From an uncultured Eubacteriales bacterium (GTDB taxonomy: Bacteria; Bacillota; Clostridia; Oscillospirales; CAG-272), in contig CAKSZH010000015.1 in assembly GCA_934525675.1 (NCBI GenBank), forward strand, positions 1-51,737: a stretch of 51,737 bases of DNA, read 5' to 3'. Within the stretch, counting starts at the first letter, position 1. Each line of letters starts with the position of its first letter. Both the position numbers and the translations under genes were made by a program. Under the pieces are notes generated by a model. That model searched no databases, had not been told where the DNA came from, and worked only from the letters and a program-made list of their open reading frames with translations. Below are positions 15,219-22,962 of this stretch, piece after piece.

Positions 15219-16979
15219 ATGACAGCTGTCAATGTCATACTCATGATCCTGTCGCTTCTCGGCGGGCTTGCCATGTTTCTGTTCGGCATGAACTTAATGG
15301 GCAAGGCGCTTGAGAAAAACGCGGGCAATCAACTGAAAAACATTCTCGGTAAGATGACCTCCAATCCGTGGAAGGGCTTTCTGTTGGGTCTTGCTGTCAC
15401 GGCGATCATCCAGTCCTCGTCCGCGACGACCGTCATGGTGGTCGGTTTCGTCAACTCCGGGGTCATGACGCTTGCCCAGTCGATCGGCATCATCATGGGT
15501 GCCAACCTCGGCGCGGCGGTCACGCCGCTGCTGCTCTCCACGTCCGCAATTGAAGGCGGCGCGGGCTGGCTGGCGCTTCTCAAGATTTCCTCCATCACGG
15601 CAGTGCTTGCCGCGGTTGGTATCATTCTGTACGCATTCCAGAAAAACGAAAAGAAAAAAAGCATCGGCATGATCCTCCTCGGATTTGCCGTTCTGATGTT
15701 CGGAATGGAGAGTATGTCCGCCGCCGTATCGGAAAGCGGATTCGATTTTTCCTCCCTGTTCCGCCACTTTGAGAATCCGCTTTTGGGACTTCTCATGGGT
15801 ATCGTTGTGACTGCGGCAATCCAGTCGTCGGGTGCGTCCATCGGTATTCTGCAGGCGCTCTCCACGGCGGGCGCAATCCGCAACGGTATGGCAATCCCGA
15901 TCATCATGGGTCAGAACATCGGTACCTGTATCAGCGCCATGATCTCCTCGGTCGGCGCCAACCGCAACGCAAAGCGCGCGGCGGTGATTCACCTGTCCGT
16001 CAACGTCATCGGCGCGGCCGCGTGGGTCGGCATTTACAGCGCCGCGCGGTACCTGATCCTCCCCGGACTTGCCTTCTGGAGCGATGTGTCCAACCCGTTC
16101 GGAATCGCAATCATCAATATCGGTTACAAGGTCGTCTCCCTCTTCCCCCTGCTTCCGTTCACGGGCGCGCTGGAAAAACTGGCGGACAAGCTGGTTCCCG
16201 GCGAGGACCGCGAGAGCGGGGAACTCATTCTCGACGACCGTCTTCTGTCCACGCCGTCGCTTGCCGTCGCGCGCTGTGACGACGCGGCTTCCACCATGGC
16301 GGCGCTTTCCTTTGAGTCACTTCGCATGAGCCTCCGCGCGCTCGGTTCCTATGACCAGGCGCAGGCGGACGAGGTCCGGCGGATGGAGAGCGAGGTGGAT
16401 ATGTACGAGGACAAGCTCGGCACCTATCTGGTCAAGCTGTCCGGTTCCTCCAACATGACCGAAAACGACAGCCACGAGGTCACCAAACTGCTCCACGTAC
16501 TCGGTGACATCGAGCGCATCTCCGACCATGCGGTCAACGTGATCGAATCGGCGGAGGAGGTCAAGGACAAGGGACTGCATTTTTCCGACCGTGCAAAGAA
16601 GGAAATTGAGGTGCTCTGCCGCGCGATCGACGAGATCGTGACCCTGACCGCGAAGGCGTTCATTTCGGGGGATATGCAGGCGGCGGCGCAGGTCGAGCCG
16701 CTTGAACAGGTGGTCGATCATCTGCGCGACGAAATCAAGGATCATCATGTCATCCGCTTGCAGAACAGCGAGTGCACCATTGAGCTTGGTTTTGTGCTGT
16801 CGGACATTCTGACCAATCTGGAGCGCGTTTCCGACCATTGCTCCAACATCGCCGGATGTATCATTGAGATTTCGCACAATGTGCTGGATATGCACAGCTA
16901 TCTCCAGAGTATCAAGTCGGGCGGCGACGAGTTCAACCGCTCCTATCAGTATTATCTTGCAAAATATACGATCGACTGA
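15219..16979 (+). CDS. Na/Pi cotransporter family protein with C-terminal PhoU-like domain
   Basis: 586 residues. The N-terminal half carries the two inverted NptA/SLC34-type repeats: QSSSATTVMVVGFVNSG and later QSSGASIGILQAL, the signature QSS motifs for Na+ and phosphate binding, among about eight membrane helices. From about residue 355 the protein turns into a helical cytoplasmic PhoU-like bundle (repeats with ISDHAVNVIESAEEV and VSDHCSNIAGCIIEI, the E/D-rich metal sites). The fusion suggests direct feedback of phosphate status on uptake. AAAGGGG lies before ATG 15219; an upstream in-frame ATG at 15183 lacks a ribosome binding site. It is followed after 11 bp by a small companion gene. 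Confidence 0.92.
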   Translation: MTAVNVILMILSLLGGLAMFLFGMNLMGKALEKNAGNQLKNILGKMTSNPWKGFLLGLAVTAIIQSSSATTVMVVGFVNSGVMTLAQSIGIIMGANLGAAVTPLLLSTSAIEGGAGWLALLKISSITAVLAAVGIILYAFQKNEKKKSIGMILLGFAVLMFGMESMSAAVSESGFDFSSLFRHFENPLLGLLMGIVVTAAIQSSGASIGILQALSTAGAIRNGMAIPIIMGQNIGTCISAMISSVGANRNAKRAAVIHLSVNVIGAAAWVGIYSAARYLILPGLAFWSDVSNPFGIAIINIGYKVVSLFPLLPFTGALEKLADKLVPGEDRESGELILDDRLLSTPSLAVARCDDAASTMAALSFESLRMSLRALGSYDQAQADEVRRMESEVDMYEDKLGTYLVKLSGSSNMTENDSHEVTKLLHVLGDIERISDHAVNVIESAEEVKDKGLHFSDRAKKEIEVLCRAIDEIVTLTAKAFISGDMQAAAQVEPLEQVVDHLRDEIKDHHVIRLQNSECTIELGFVLSDILTNLERVSDHCSNIAGCIIEISHNVLDMHSYLQSIKSGGDEFNRSYQYYLAKYTID

Positions 16980-16990
16980 GGGGGACCGAC

Positions 16991-17299
16991 ATGGCAAAAA
17001 AACAGATTTGGACAGTAAAGACCGACGACGGTGTACATACACTTGCATATTCTTATTCCATCTGGAGCGGGAAAAGCGTATTTACCATTGACGGTGAGGA
17101 TTTTGTGCAGAAAATGCGCTCCTTCCGCGTGAATGTCGCGCGGCGGGAAATCTTCCGCCTCGGCGACGAGCAGTGCGTGCTTGCCGTGTCCGGCAACGGA
17201 CGCGCGGAGATCATATATCGCGGTAAAACGGTGCCGGAAGGCACGGCGGCAGAAACCGCTGCGCAAGCGCCGGAAAAGACTCCGGCGGGGAAGCGCTGA
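16991..17299 (+). CDS. Small conserved-looking beta-rich protein, unknown
   Basis: 102 residues, with GGGGG 8 nt before ATG 16991 and only 11 bp after the Na/Pi gene, so probably co-transcribed. Residues 5-77 alternate hydrophobic and polar positions as in a beta-sandwich: WTVKTDDGVHTLAYSYS, GKSVFTIDGEDF, RREIFRLGDEQCVLAV. This resembles in outline the FAIM-like fold, but that is an impression only. The tail is Ala/Thr/Pro-rich and looks disordered. The last stretch of the gene, including the stop, is duplicated about 75 bp downstream. No function can be assigned. Confidence 0.7.
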   Translation: MAKKQIWTVKTDDGVHTLAYSYSIWSGKSVFTIDGEDFVQKMRSFRVNVARREIFRLGDEQCVLAVSGNGRAEIIYRGKTVPEGTAAETAAQAPEKTPAGKR

Positions 17300-17376
17300 C
17301 TTGTTGCAGATTCAGCGGAAAATCCACGGCAAAGACCGCAGAAGCGCCGGAAAAGGCACCGGCGGGAAAGCGCTGA
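17241..17376 (+). repeat. Duplicated gene end downstream of the small protein
   Basis: The segment 17241-17300, covering the last codons and TGA, recurs in diverged form at about 17323-17376: AAGCGCCGGAAAAG, a CTCCGGCGGG/CACCGGCGGG variant and AAGCGCTGAC are shared. Both copies can fold into short GC hairpins. The rest of 17300-17529 is non-coding. Confidence 0.65.
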
Positions 17377-17529
17377 CGATTTCGGAATCCTGATGCGCAG
17401 TGCCGATGACTGCAGAGGCGGTCCGGAATCAATCGGAAAAATCAGAAATGAAAATATATCGGGAAAGCCCGCCGCGGCGGTGCTTTTCTTGTGTCGGGGC
17501 ACGCATACGTGTTCCGGATGGAGGACGGT

Positions 17530-18780
17530 ATGAGAACAGTATACGGGAACGTATTGGTAGGACAGTCCGGCGGACCGACCGCCGCGATCAACGCAACGCT
17601 TGCGGGTGTCATCCGCGGTGTATTTGCGGCGGAGAAAAAGGGGCTTGTCGGCAAGCTGTACGGCATGCGGCATGGGATTGAAGGGTGCCTGGAAGGGAAG
17701 CTCGTTGATCTGACCGAGCGGTTCCGCAGAAACGGCAACCCCGAAAGCGAACTGAAACTGCTGGAAACCACGCCTGCCGCCGCGCTCGGCTCCTGCCGTA
17801 CCAAGCTCCCCGATCCGGAAAAGGATTCCGCCGTTTTTGAAAAGCTCGCCGGGATTTTTGAGAAGTACCAGATCCGCACCTTCTTCTACATCGGCGGAAA
17901 CGATTCCATGGATACCGTGGCAAAGCTGGAGCGCTATTTCGCACACCACGATTACGAGATCCGTATTGTCGGCGTTCCCAAGACCATTGACAATGACCTC
18001 TGTGGTACCGACCACACGCCGGGCTACGGCTCGGCGGCGAAATACGTGGCTGCGACCGTCAGAGAAATGATTTGTGATACCTCGGTCTATACCGTGAGAT
18101 CCGTGACCATCGCGGAAATCATGGGGCGCGACGCGGGCTGGCTGACCGCCGCTTCCGCGTGCGCGGGCTTCGGCGACGGCACGGCACCAGATCTCATCTG
18201 CCTGCCGGAGCGTGTGTTTGATACCGAGAAGTTCCTGGAACGGATCAGAAGGGCGTGGGAGACCCATCCCAACGTCATGGTTGCCGTGTCCGAGGGTGTT
18301 CGCTTTGCGGACGGCACCTATGTCGGCGCGGGTTGCCAGAATGGCGTCAAGGATAATTTCGGGCATCAGTACCTCTCCGGAACGGGGAAGGTGCTGGAGG
18401 CGCTTTGCCGCGAGCGGCTCGGCTGTAAGGTGCGCTCGGTGGAGCTGAATATTCCCCAGCGCTGTGCGGGACATCTTGCCTCCGCCTGCGACCTCCGCGA
18501 GTCCTCCGCGATCGGCAGACTTGCCGTGATGGCGGCGATCCGCGGGCAGAGCGGGGTAATGGCGTCCTTCCGCCGCACCTCGGACAAGCCTTACCGCATC
18601 CGGCTGGAGACCATTCCCGTTTCACTGGTTGCGACAAAGATCCGCACGGTGCCGGACGAATACATTTCGGAGGACGGCTTCGGCGTGACCGAGGCGTTCC
18701 TCGATTACGTGCGCCCGCTGATCACGGGCGAGGCGCGGACGCTCTTCCGTGACGGCGTGCCGACGCACTTCAGGCTGTAA
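17530..18780 (+). CDS. pfp: 6-phosphofructokinase, pyrophosphate-dependent type
   Basis: 416 residues, cytosolic, converting fructose 6-phosphate to the 1,6-bisphosphate. Key motifs are GQSGGPTAAIN at the N terminus, GGNDSMDT (122-129) in place of the ATP-type GGDGS, and PKTIDNDL (150-157) with Lys where ATP enzymes have Gly. These two changes mark PPi-using enzymes, which are reversible. IMGRDAGWLTAASA and the C-terminal PYRIRLETIPV region also match the long-chain clostridial PFP group. GGAGG lies about 6 nt before ATG 17530; in-frame starts at 17518 and 17491 are less well placed. No promoter was found in the 230 bp upstream. Confidence 0.9.
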   Translation: MRTVYGNVLVGQSGGPTAAINATLAGVIRGVFAAEKKGLVGKLYGMRHGIEGCLEGKLVDLTERFRRNGNPESELKLLETTPAAALGSCRTKLPDPEKDSAVFEKLAGIFEKYQIRTFFYIGGNDSMDTVAKLERYFAHHDYEIRIVGVPKTIDNDLCGTDHTPGYGSAAKYVAATVREMICDTSVYTVRSVTIAEIMGRDAGWLTAASACAGFGDGTAPDLICLPERVFDTEKFLERIRRAWETHPNVMVAVSEGVRFADGTYVGAGCQNGVKDNFGHQYLSGTGKVLEALCRERLGCKVRSVELNIPQRCAGHLASACDLRESSAIGRLAVMAAIRGQSGVMASFRRTSDKPYRIRLETIPVSLVATKIRTVPDEYISEDGFGVTEAFLDYVRPLITGEARTLFRDGVPTHFRL

Positions 18781-18970
18781 CATACCGACGGGCGGGTTGT
18801 CAGGTACACCGACGGAGCACAGACCGTAAGCGCATTGACGCATTGCAGGCTGCAAGCTGCCGACGTGTTACCGCCTGTGAACATACCGTACCCGTAGCGT
18901 GCGCCCGGGGAATTCCCGATCACTTTTTTCGGGGGAACCCGCATTTGCGGGCATATCGCACATAAAAAAG

Positions 18971-19006
18971 AAAACAGGATCTTGCGTTTTGCAGGGTCCT
19001 GTTTTG
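18971..19006. terminator. Convergent terminator between pfp and the TSUP genes
   Basis: AAAACAGGAT (18971-18980) pairs with GTCCTGTTTT (18996-19005), with A and T flanks on opposite sides, so it can work on both strands. The rest of 18781-19210 shows no gene I can support. Confidence 0.6.
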
Positions 19007-19210
19007 TGCGCCCGGAAAACTGTTTTGTGTTGTCCCCGATTTCCGTTCCAAAAATTCGTTTCCGGAATTTTCGGTAACCTGTTGCCCGACGGGTACTTGC
19101 CGGCATTTTGTGGCGTAAAATCGGGTTTCCCTTGTTGCCGGAACCGGCGTGTGCGGCGGAGCAACCGGGCGGCAGCCGATTTCTGAAATCCGCCGGAGCC
19201 GCCGGGAGCC

Positions 19211-19270
19211 CCGAAGCTGCCAAAGTTACCGAAGCTGCCGGAATCCCCGAAGTTGCCGGAATTCCCGAAG
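19211..19270. repeat. 12-bp microsatellite-like array downstream of the TSUP gene
   Basis: About five degenerate 12-bp units related to CCGAAGCTGCCGGAA. On the - strand it would encode a Gly-Asn-Phe-Gly-Ser pattern. It lies directly after the stop of the TSUP gene ending at 19290. Confidence 0.6.
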
Positions 19271-19289
19271 CCCCGGAGCCGCGTCCCTG

Positions 19290-19742
19290 TCATCCGGCAG
19301 GTTTTTGCGGATCGGTGTTCTGTCGGTTGTCCGGTGCCCTGGAGTCCCCGTCCTTTTCCGGTGCTTTGTTTTTCTTGCGGAGCGCCGAAAAGATCTCCCG
19401 TACCCCGACGAGCAGAACGAACCCCGCAAAGATCTTGCGGAGCAGATCGGAGCCGATTGCCCGCGCGAAAAAAACACCGAGAAATACCCCGGCGATTTCC
19501 GGCAGGATGCTGGGCAGAAGTACCTTTTTTTCGATCAGGTGATTCTTCGCGTGGAAGATGAGCGAGAATGCCGCGATGGGGAGAAAGAACAACAGGTTGA
19601 CGCCCTGCGCTTCCAGTTGCGCCGTTTTCTCAAAGACGGTCAGGTAAATGACCAGGATGAAGCCGCCGCCAAGCCCCATGGAGGCGGTGATACCCGTCAG
19701 GGCGGAGACGAGCGACAGAATAATCCAATCCGGTGCCGTCAT
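19290..19742 (-). CDS. TSUP family (TauE/SafE) permease, C-terminal half-gene
   Basis: 150 residues with four predicted membrane helices. It starts with PDWIILSLVSALTGITASMGLGGGFILV, the glycine-rich repeat signature of TSUP transporters, which move sulfite, organosulfur or organic anions. The tail from about 125 is polar and probably cytoplasmic. Full-length TSUP proteins are about 250 residues with two such repeats; here the second repeat is its own gene. Its ATG overlaps the TGA of the upstream half (ATGA at 19742-19739), pointing to translational coupling and a heterodimer. The substrate is unknown. Confidence 0.82.
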   Translation of the reverse strand: MTAPDWIILSLVSALTGITASMGLGGGFILVIYLTVFEKTAQLEAQGVNLLFFLPIAAFSLIFHAKNHLIEKKVLLPSILPEIAGVFLGVFFARAIGSDLLRKIFAGFVLLVGVREIFSALRKKNKAPEKDGDSRAPDNRQNTDPQKPAG

Positions 19743-20104
19743 GAGAACCACATCCTGACCGCGCCCGCGATGATGAGGAGCGCAAAGGCGACCTTCAGCC
19801 ATTTGTTCCGGATCTTTTTGAGCAACCACGCCCCCACAGCCGCGCCGATCAGCCCGCCCGGCAGATAGCACGCGGCGCGGGCAAGGTCAAGGTGTCCCGC
19901 GGAAAAGTACAGGTACGCGCTGACCACGCTTGCGGGGAGAATGATGGCAACCGAGGTTGCATGCGATTTCTTGGTATCCACGCCGAATTTTTCGAGCATT
20001 GGTACGACAACGACCCCGCCGCCCGCGCCGAACAGTCCGTTGAGGACGCCTGAGACAAGACCGAGGCAGGCATACTTTGTATTCTCTTTCAGTTTTTGAG
20101 CCAC
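19739..20104 (-). CDS. TSUP family (TauE/SafE) permease, N-terminal half-gene
   Basis: About 121 residues with four membrane helices. The motif LGLVSGVLNGLFGAGGGVVVVPML is the first TSUP repeat, and SVVSAYLYFSAGH and LPGGLIGAAVGAWLL are later conserved parts. I choose the GTG at 20104 because GGGGGGAG lies 5 nt upstream; an ATG at 20119 has no ribosome binding site. It forms a two-gene operon with the other half. Such pairs are, to my knowledge, found in other Clostridia, so I do not treat them as a broken gene. Confidence 0.82.
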   Translation of the reverse strand: MAQKLKENTKYACLGLVSGVLNGLFGAGGGVVVVPMLEKFGVDTKKSHATSVAIILPASVVSAYLYFSAGHLDLARAACYLPGGLIGAAVGAWLLKKIRNKWLKVAFALLIIAGAVRMWFS

Positions 20105-20396
20105 GTTTTCTCCCCCCATCTGTCACTTTGTTTATTTTTCCGGAAACGGCGGGATTCTATACAGTGTTGCGGGAAAACAAAGTACAGGGCTTGTAAAACA
20201 TTGATGATCTGATCCGCGGGAAAGAGTTCACCGACCGTTCCCGGGAGCTATGACGGGGAGTTGTCCGCTTACAAAACCGCTTTGCGGGGAACACGACGGC
20301 ATCGGGTTGCCGGGCGTTCCCCCGTTACCGGGGTATGGCAACGGGAACTCCGGGTAACAGAGGGGCGGTGCGGAACCTCGCTTCCGCACAAAAAGA

Positions 20397-20430
20397 AATT
20401 CCCCGGAGCGCCCAGCGCTCCGGGGGATTT
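20397..20430 (-). terminator. Terminator of gap
   Basis: Stem AATTCCCCGGAGCGC with GCGCTCCGGGGGATT around a CCA loop; reading leftward it is followed by TTTCTTTTT. It lies 20 bp past the gap stop. The remaining interval 20120-20396 has only short GC-rich inverted repeats. Confidence 0.85.
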
Positions 20431-20449
20431 TATGACCCGCCGTTTCTGA

Positions 20450-21535
20450 TTACTTCAGTTCAGCGAAGTACTTGATGGTACGAACCATCTGGCTCGTGTA
20501 GGAGTTTTCGTTGTCGTACCAGGAAACGACCTGCACCTGGTAGGTGTCGTCGTCGATCTTGGAGACCATGGTCTGGGTTGCGTCGAACAGGGAACCGTAA
20601 CGCATACCGATGACATCGGAGGAGACGATCTGGTCTTCGTTGTAACCGAAGGACTCGGAAGAAGCAGCCTTCATTGCGGCATTGATTGCTTCCTTGGTGA
20701 CGTCCTTACCCTTGACCACAGCGGTCAGGATGGTGGTGGAGCCGGTCGGAACCGGAACACGCTGAGCGGAGCCGATCAGCTTGCCGTTCAGTTCGGGGAT
20801 AACGAGACCGATTGCCTTTGCGGCGCCGGTGGAGTTCGGAACGATGTTTGCAGCGCCTGCACGTGCACGGCGGAGGTCGCCCTTACGGTGAGGTCCGTCG
20901 AGGATCATCTGGTCACCGGTGTAAGCGTGAATGGTGCTCATGATACCGGACTGGATGGGAGCGAAGTCGTTGAGCGCCTTTGCCATGGGAGCAAGGCAGT
21001 TGGTGGTGCAGGATGCAGCGGAAATGATCTGATCCTCAGCAGTCAGGGTGTCATTGTTGACATTATAAACAATGGTCTTCAGATCGCTGCCTGCGGGAGC
21101 GGAAATAACGACCTTCTTTGCGCCTGCCTGGATATGTGCCATGGATTTTTCCTTGGAGCAGTAGAAGCCGGTGCACTCGAGAACGACATCGACCTTCAGC
21201 TTCTTCCAGGGCAGATCAGCAGCCTTGGGCATTGCGTAGATGGTGATCTCCTTGCCGTCAACCGTGATGGAGCCGGGAACTTCGACTTCCTTGGTGTCCT
21301 TGCCGTCGGCATCCTTCTTGAAGACGGGTTCCTTGGAAGTGACGGTGTGGGTGTTCTCACCGATCTTGCCGCAGTAACCGCCCTGCGCGGTGTCGTACTT
21401 GAGGAGCTGAGCCAGCATCTTGGGGCTGGTCAGATCGTTGATGGCGACGATGGTGTAACCCTTTGCACCGAACATCTGACGGAAAGCCAGACGGCCGATA
21501 CGGCCAAAGCCGTTGATAGCAACTCTTACGGACAT
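20450..21535 (-). CDS. gap: Glyceraldehyde-3-phosphate dehydrogenase
   Basis: Glycolytic NAD-dependent enzyme producing 1,3-bisphosphoglycerate. The N-terminal Rossmann motif is INGFGRIGRLAFRQ. The catalytic block is SAASCTTNCLAP, with C176 as nucleophile, and HAYTGDQMILDGPHRK, RRARAGAANIVP and WYDNENSYTSQMVRT are the other signatures. At 361 aa it is about 25 residues longer than usual, owing to an insertion near 68-97 rich in Lys and Asp, a form seen in some Clostridia and Bacteroidetes. GGAGG precedes the ATG by about 9 nt. A promoter and a strong terminator isolate it. Its codon use is highly biased (GGTTCC, AACACC type), as expected for an abundant protein. Confidence 0.98.
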   Translation of the reverse strand: MSVRVAINGFGRIGRLAFRQMFGAKGYTIVAINDLTSPKMLAQLLKYDTAQGGYCGKIGENTHTVTSKEPVFKKDADGKDTKEVEVPGSITVDGKEITIYAMPKAADLPWKKLKVDVVLECTGFYCSKEKSMAHIQAGAKKVVISAPAGSDLKTIVYNVNNDTLTAEDQIISAASCTTNCLAPMAKALNDFAPIQSGIMSTIHAYTGDQMILDGPHRKGDLRRARAGAANIVPNSTGAAKAIGLVIPELNGKLIGSAQRVPVPTGSTTILTAVVKGKDVTKEAINAAMKAASSESFGYNEDQIVSSDVIGMRYGSLFDATQTMVSKIDDDTYQVQVVSWYDNENSYTSQMVRTIKYFAELK

Positions 21536-21611
21536 GGTAAAAATCCTCCATAAATATATATTTTATTTTTTCGACTGTGTTACGGACAGGTTCCTGCCCA
21601 TCCAAATATTT

Positions 21612-21640
21612 ATTTTACCGCATTTCCCGTCAAGTTACAA
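21612..21640 (-). promoter_or_regulatory. gap promoter
   Basis: Leftward TTGTAA (21640-21635), 17 bp, TAAAAT (21617-21612). The spacer holds CTTGACGGGAAATGCGG, almost the same as in the purB promoter. Confidence 0.65.
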
Positions 21641-21679
21641 GAGGTTTGACCAAAATTTATCAACTTTGTGCGTTAAATT

Positions 21680-22507
21680 TTATTTCGCCGGATTATTTTT
21701 GGGGATTCTGTGCAAATTGTGACTTTCCCGGCGGCAGGCGAGGAGAAAGTGCGCGGCGTACCCGAGTTCGGGAATGCGCCTCGGTTCGCGGCACACGCGA
21801 TACAGCCATTCGAGTTTTGCCACCCGCATCCATTCCGGAGCGCGGCGGAGCTTTCCCGCCCAGACATCGAGGGAACCGCCGAGTCCCGCCGCGATCTTTA
21901 CATCGGGAAGCACGTCCGCGTACCTCAGAAGAAACCGCTCCTGTTTCGGAAAGCCGAGGCAGACGATGAGAATATTTGCGCGCGACACCCGGACGGAATC
22001 GAGGAGGCGGGAGATTTCTCCGGGGCACTCCGGATCAAAATAGCCGTCGTTGGTGCCGGCGACCGAAAGCCCGGGCAACTGTTCTCTGAGCCGTTCCGCC
22101 GCCGCGTCCGCTACGCCGGGGGCGCCGCCGAGCAGAAAGACGGGGTATCCGCCCGCGGCGGCAAGAGAGAGCACTCCGTAGCCGAAATCGATACCTGCGA
22201 CGCGTTCGGGGAAGGGGGAGACGGCGTGTCTTTTGCCGGTACCATTGCGGTTTTCCCCCGGAAGAATGCGCGAGGCAAGCACTGTCCCCGCGCCGTCGGG
22301 AAGGCAGAGTGATGCGCGGTCAAGTAGGCGGGAGAGTTCCGGCTGCGAGAGGCATTTTCCGGCAATCACCGCGTTGGGGGTGACGACCGTGAGGGGCGGG
22401 GCGCCGTATTCCCGGGTGAGCGCTTCCGCGGCAATGGCGAGTGCCTGCTTTTCGGTACAGGGGTCAAACGGTACTCCACGGAGATATACCCGTGCGATTT
22501 GTTTCAT
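21680..22507 (-). CDS. WecG/TagA/CpsF family glycosyltransferase
   Basis: 275 residues, GT26 family. Members transfer N-acetylmannosamine or related sugars onto lipid-linked GlcNAc for teichoic acid, capsule or exopolysaccharide. Visible family blocks are TVVTPNAVIAGKC near the N terminus, LCLPDGAGTVLASR, VFLLGGAPGVADAAAERL, GYFDPE, ANILIVCLGFPKQERFL and GLGGSLDVWAGKLRRAPEWMR. ATG 22507 is preceded by AGGAAG. The frame continues to 22807 but that part lies in repeat DNA. The gene stands alone and is not in a polysaccharide cluster, like tagA homologues in many Clostridia. The acceptor cannot be told from sequence. Confidence 0.9.
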   Translation of the reverse strand: MKQIARVYLRGVPFDPCTEKQALAIAAEALTREYGAPPLTVVTPNAVIAGKCLSQPELSRLLDRASLCLPDGAGTVLASRILPGENRNGTGKRHAVSPFPERVAGIDFGYGVLSLAAAGGYPVFLLGGAPGVADAAAERLREQLPGLSVAGTNDGYFDPECPGEISRLLDSVRVSRANILIVCLGFPKQERFLLRYADVLPDVKIAAGLGGSLDVWAGKLRRAPEWMRVAKLEWLYRVCREPRRIPELGYAAHFLLACRRESHNLHRIPKNNPAK

Positions 22508-22539
22508 GTCAGCTTCCTGCCTTTGTTTTTTATGTATCC

Positions 22540-22626
22540 GCGCCGCACGGGGGCGGTGCCCGCCGGGAGGCTCGCGAAGCCCGTACCGGGCGCCGCTTCG
22601 CCCCCGGATCCCGCTCCCCTGCGGCT
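22540..22626 (-). repeat. GC-rich interspersed repeat, copy C
   Basis: Same orientation as copy B: GGTGCCCGCCGG, a central CGTACCGGGCG hairpin, CCCCGGATCCCG and a CTGCGGCTT end. With copy D it forms an inverted pair between the divergent WecG-type gene and proS. Confidence 0.6.
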
Positions 22627-22672
22627 TGTCCGCGTGTTTTCCGCATATCTCTCGCGGGATTGCCGGAACAAA

Positions 22673-22752
22673 GCGACCGGGACGGGGATCCGGCGGCTCC
22701 GCGGCGGGCGAAGGTCGGCGCGGAGCCTGCCGGCGGGCACCCGTCCGGGGGA
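22673..22752 (+). repeat. GC-rich interspersed repeat, copy D
   Basis: Oriented like copy A: GACGGGGATCCGGCGGC, then a variable centre and GCCTGCCGGCGGGCACCCG. It is inverted relative to copy C, about 45 bp away. Confidence 0.6.
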
Positions 22753-22810
22753 GCGGACCGGCTGCGGGTGCTACCGGAAGTAGTAAAAGCCAAAAAACTT
22801 GTAACAAAGA

Positions 22811-22839
22811 TTGACAAGCACGCGGAAGTGCGATATAAT
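22811..22839 (+). promoter_or_regulatory. proS promoter
   Basis: TTGACA (22811-22816), 17 bp, TATAAT (22834-22839). The leader of about 120 nt contains the hairpin GTCCGGGAACGTCCCGGAC just before the ribosome binding site. No T-box is evident. Confidence 0.85.
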
Positions 22840-22962
22840 AATTTTATATATGCCGCCGTCCGGGCAGGATGCCCGCGCGCCGGCGATCCCCCGTTTTTTG
22901 ACGAGGGAAACAGTTTCAGATTCAGTATGTCCGGGAACGTCCCGGACGACGCGGAGGAAAAA

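Noticed and set aside
19290..20104. TSUP gene as a frameshifted pseudogene
   Set aside because: Both halves have good reading frames, the second has its own ATG in an ATGA overlap, each keeps a full four-helix repeat, and two-gene TSUP pairs are, as far as I know, seen in other Clostridia.
22846..22962. T-box or other tRNA-sensing leader before proS
   Set aside because: The leader is only about 120 nt, has no specifier-loop layout or T-box consensus and no antiterminator; only a small GTCCGGGA hairpin is present.
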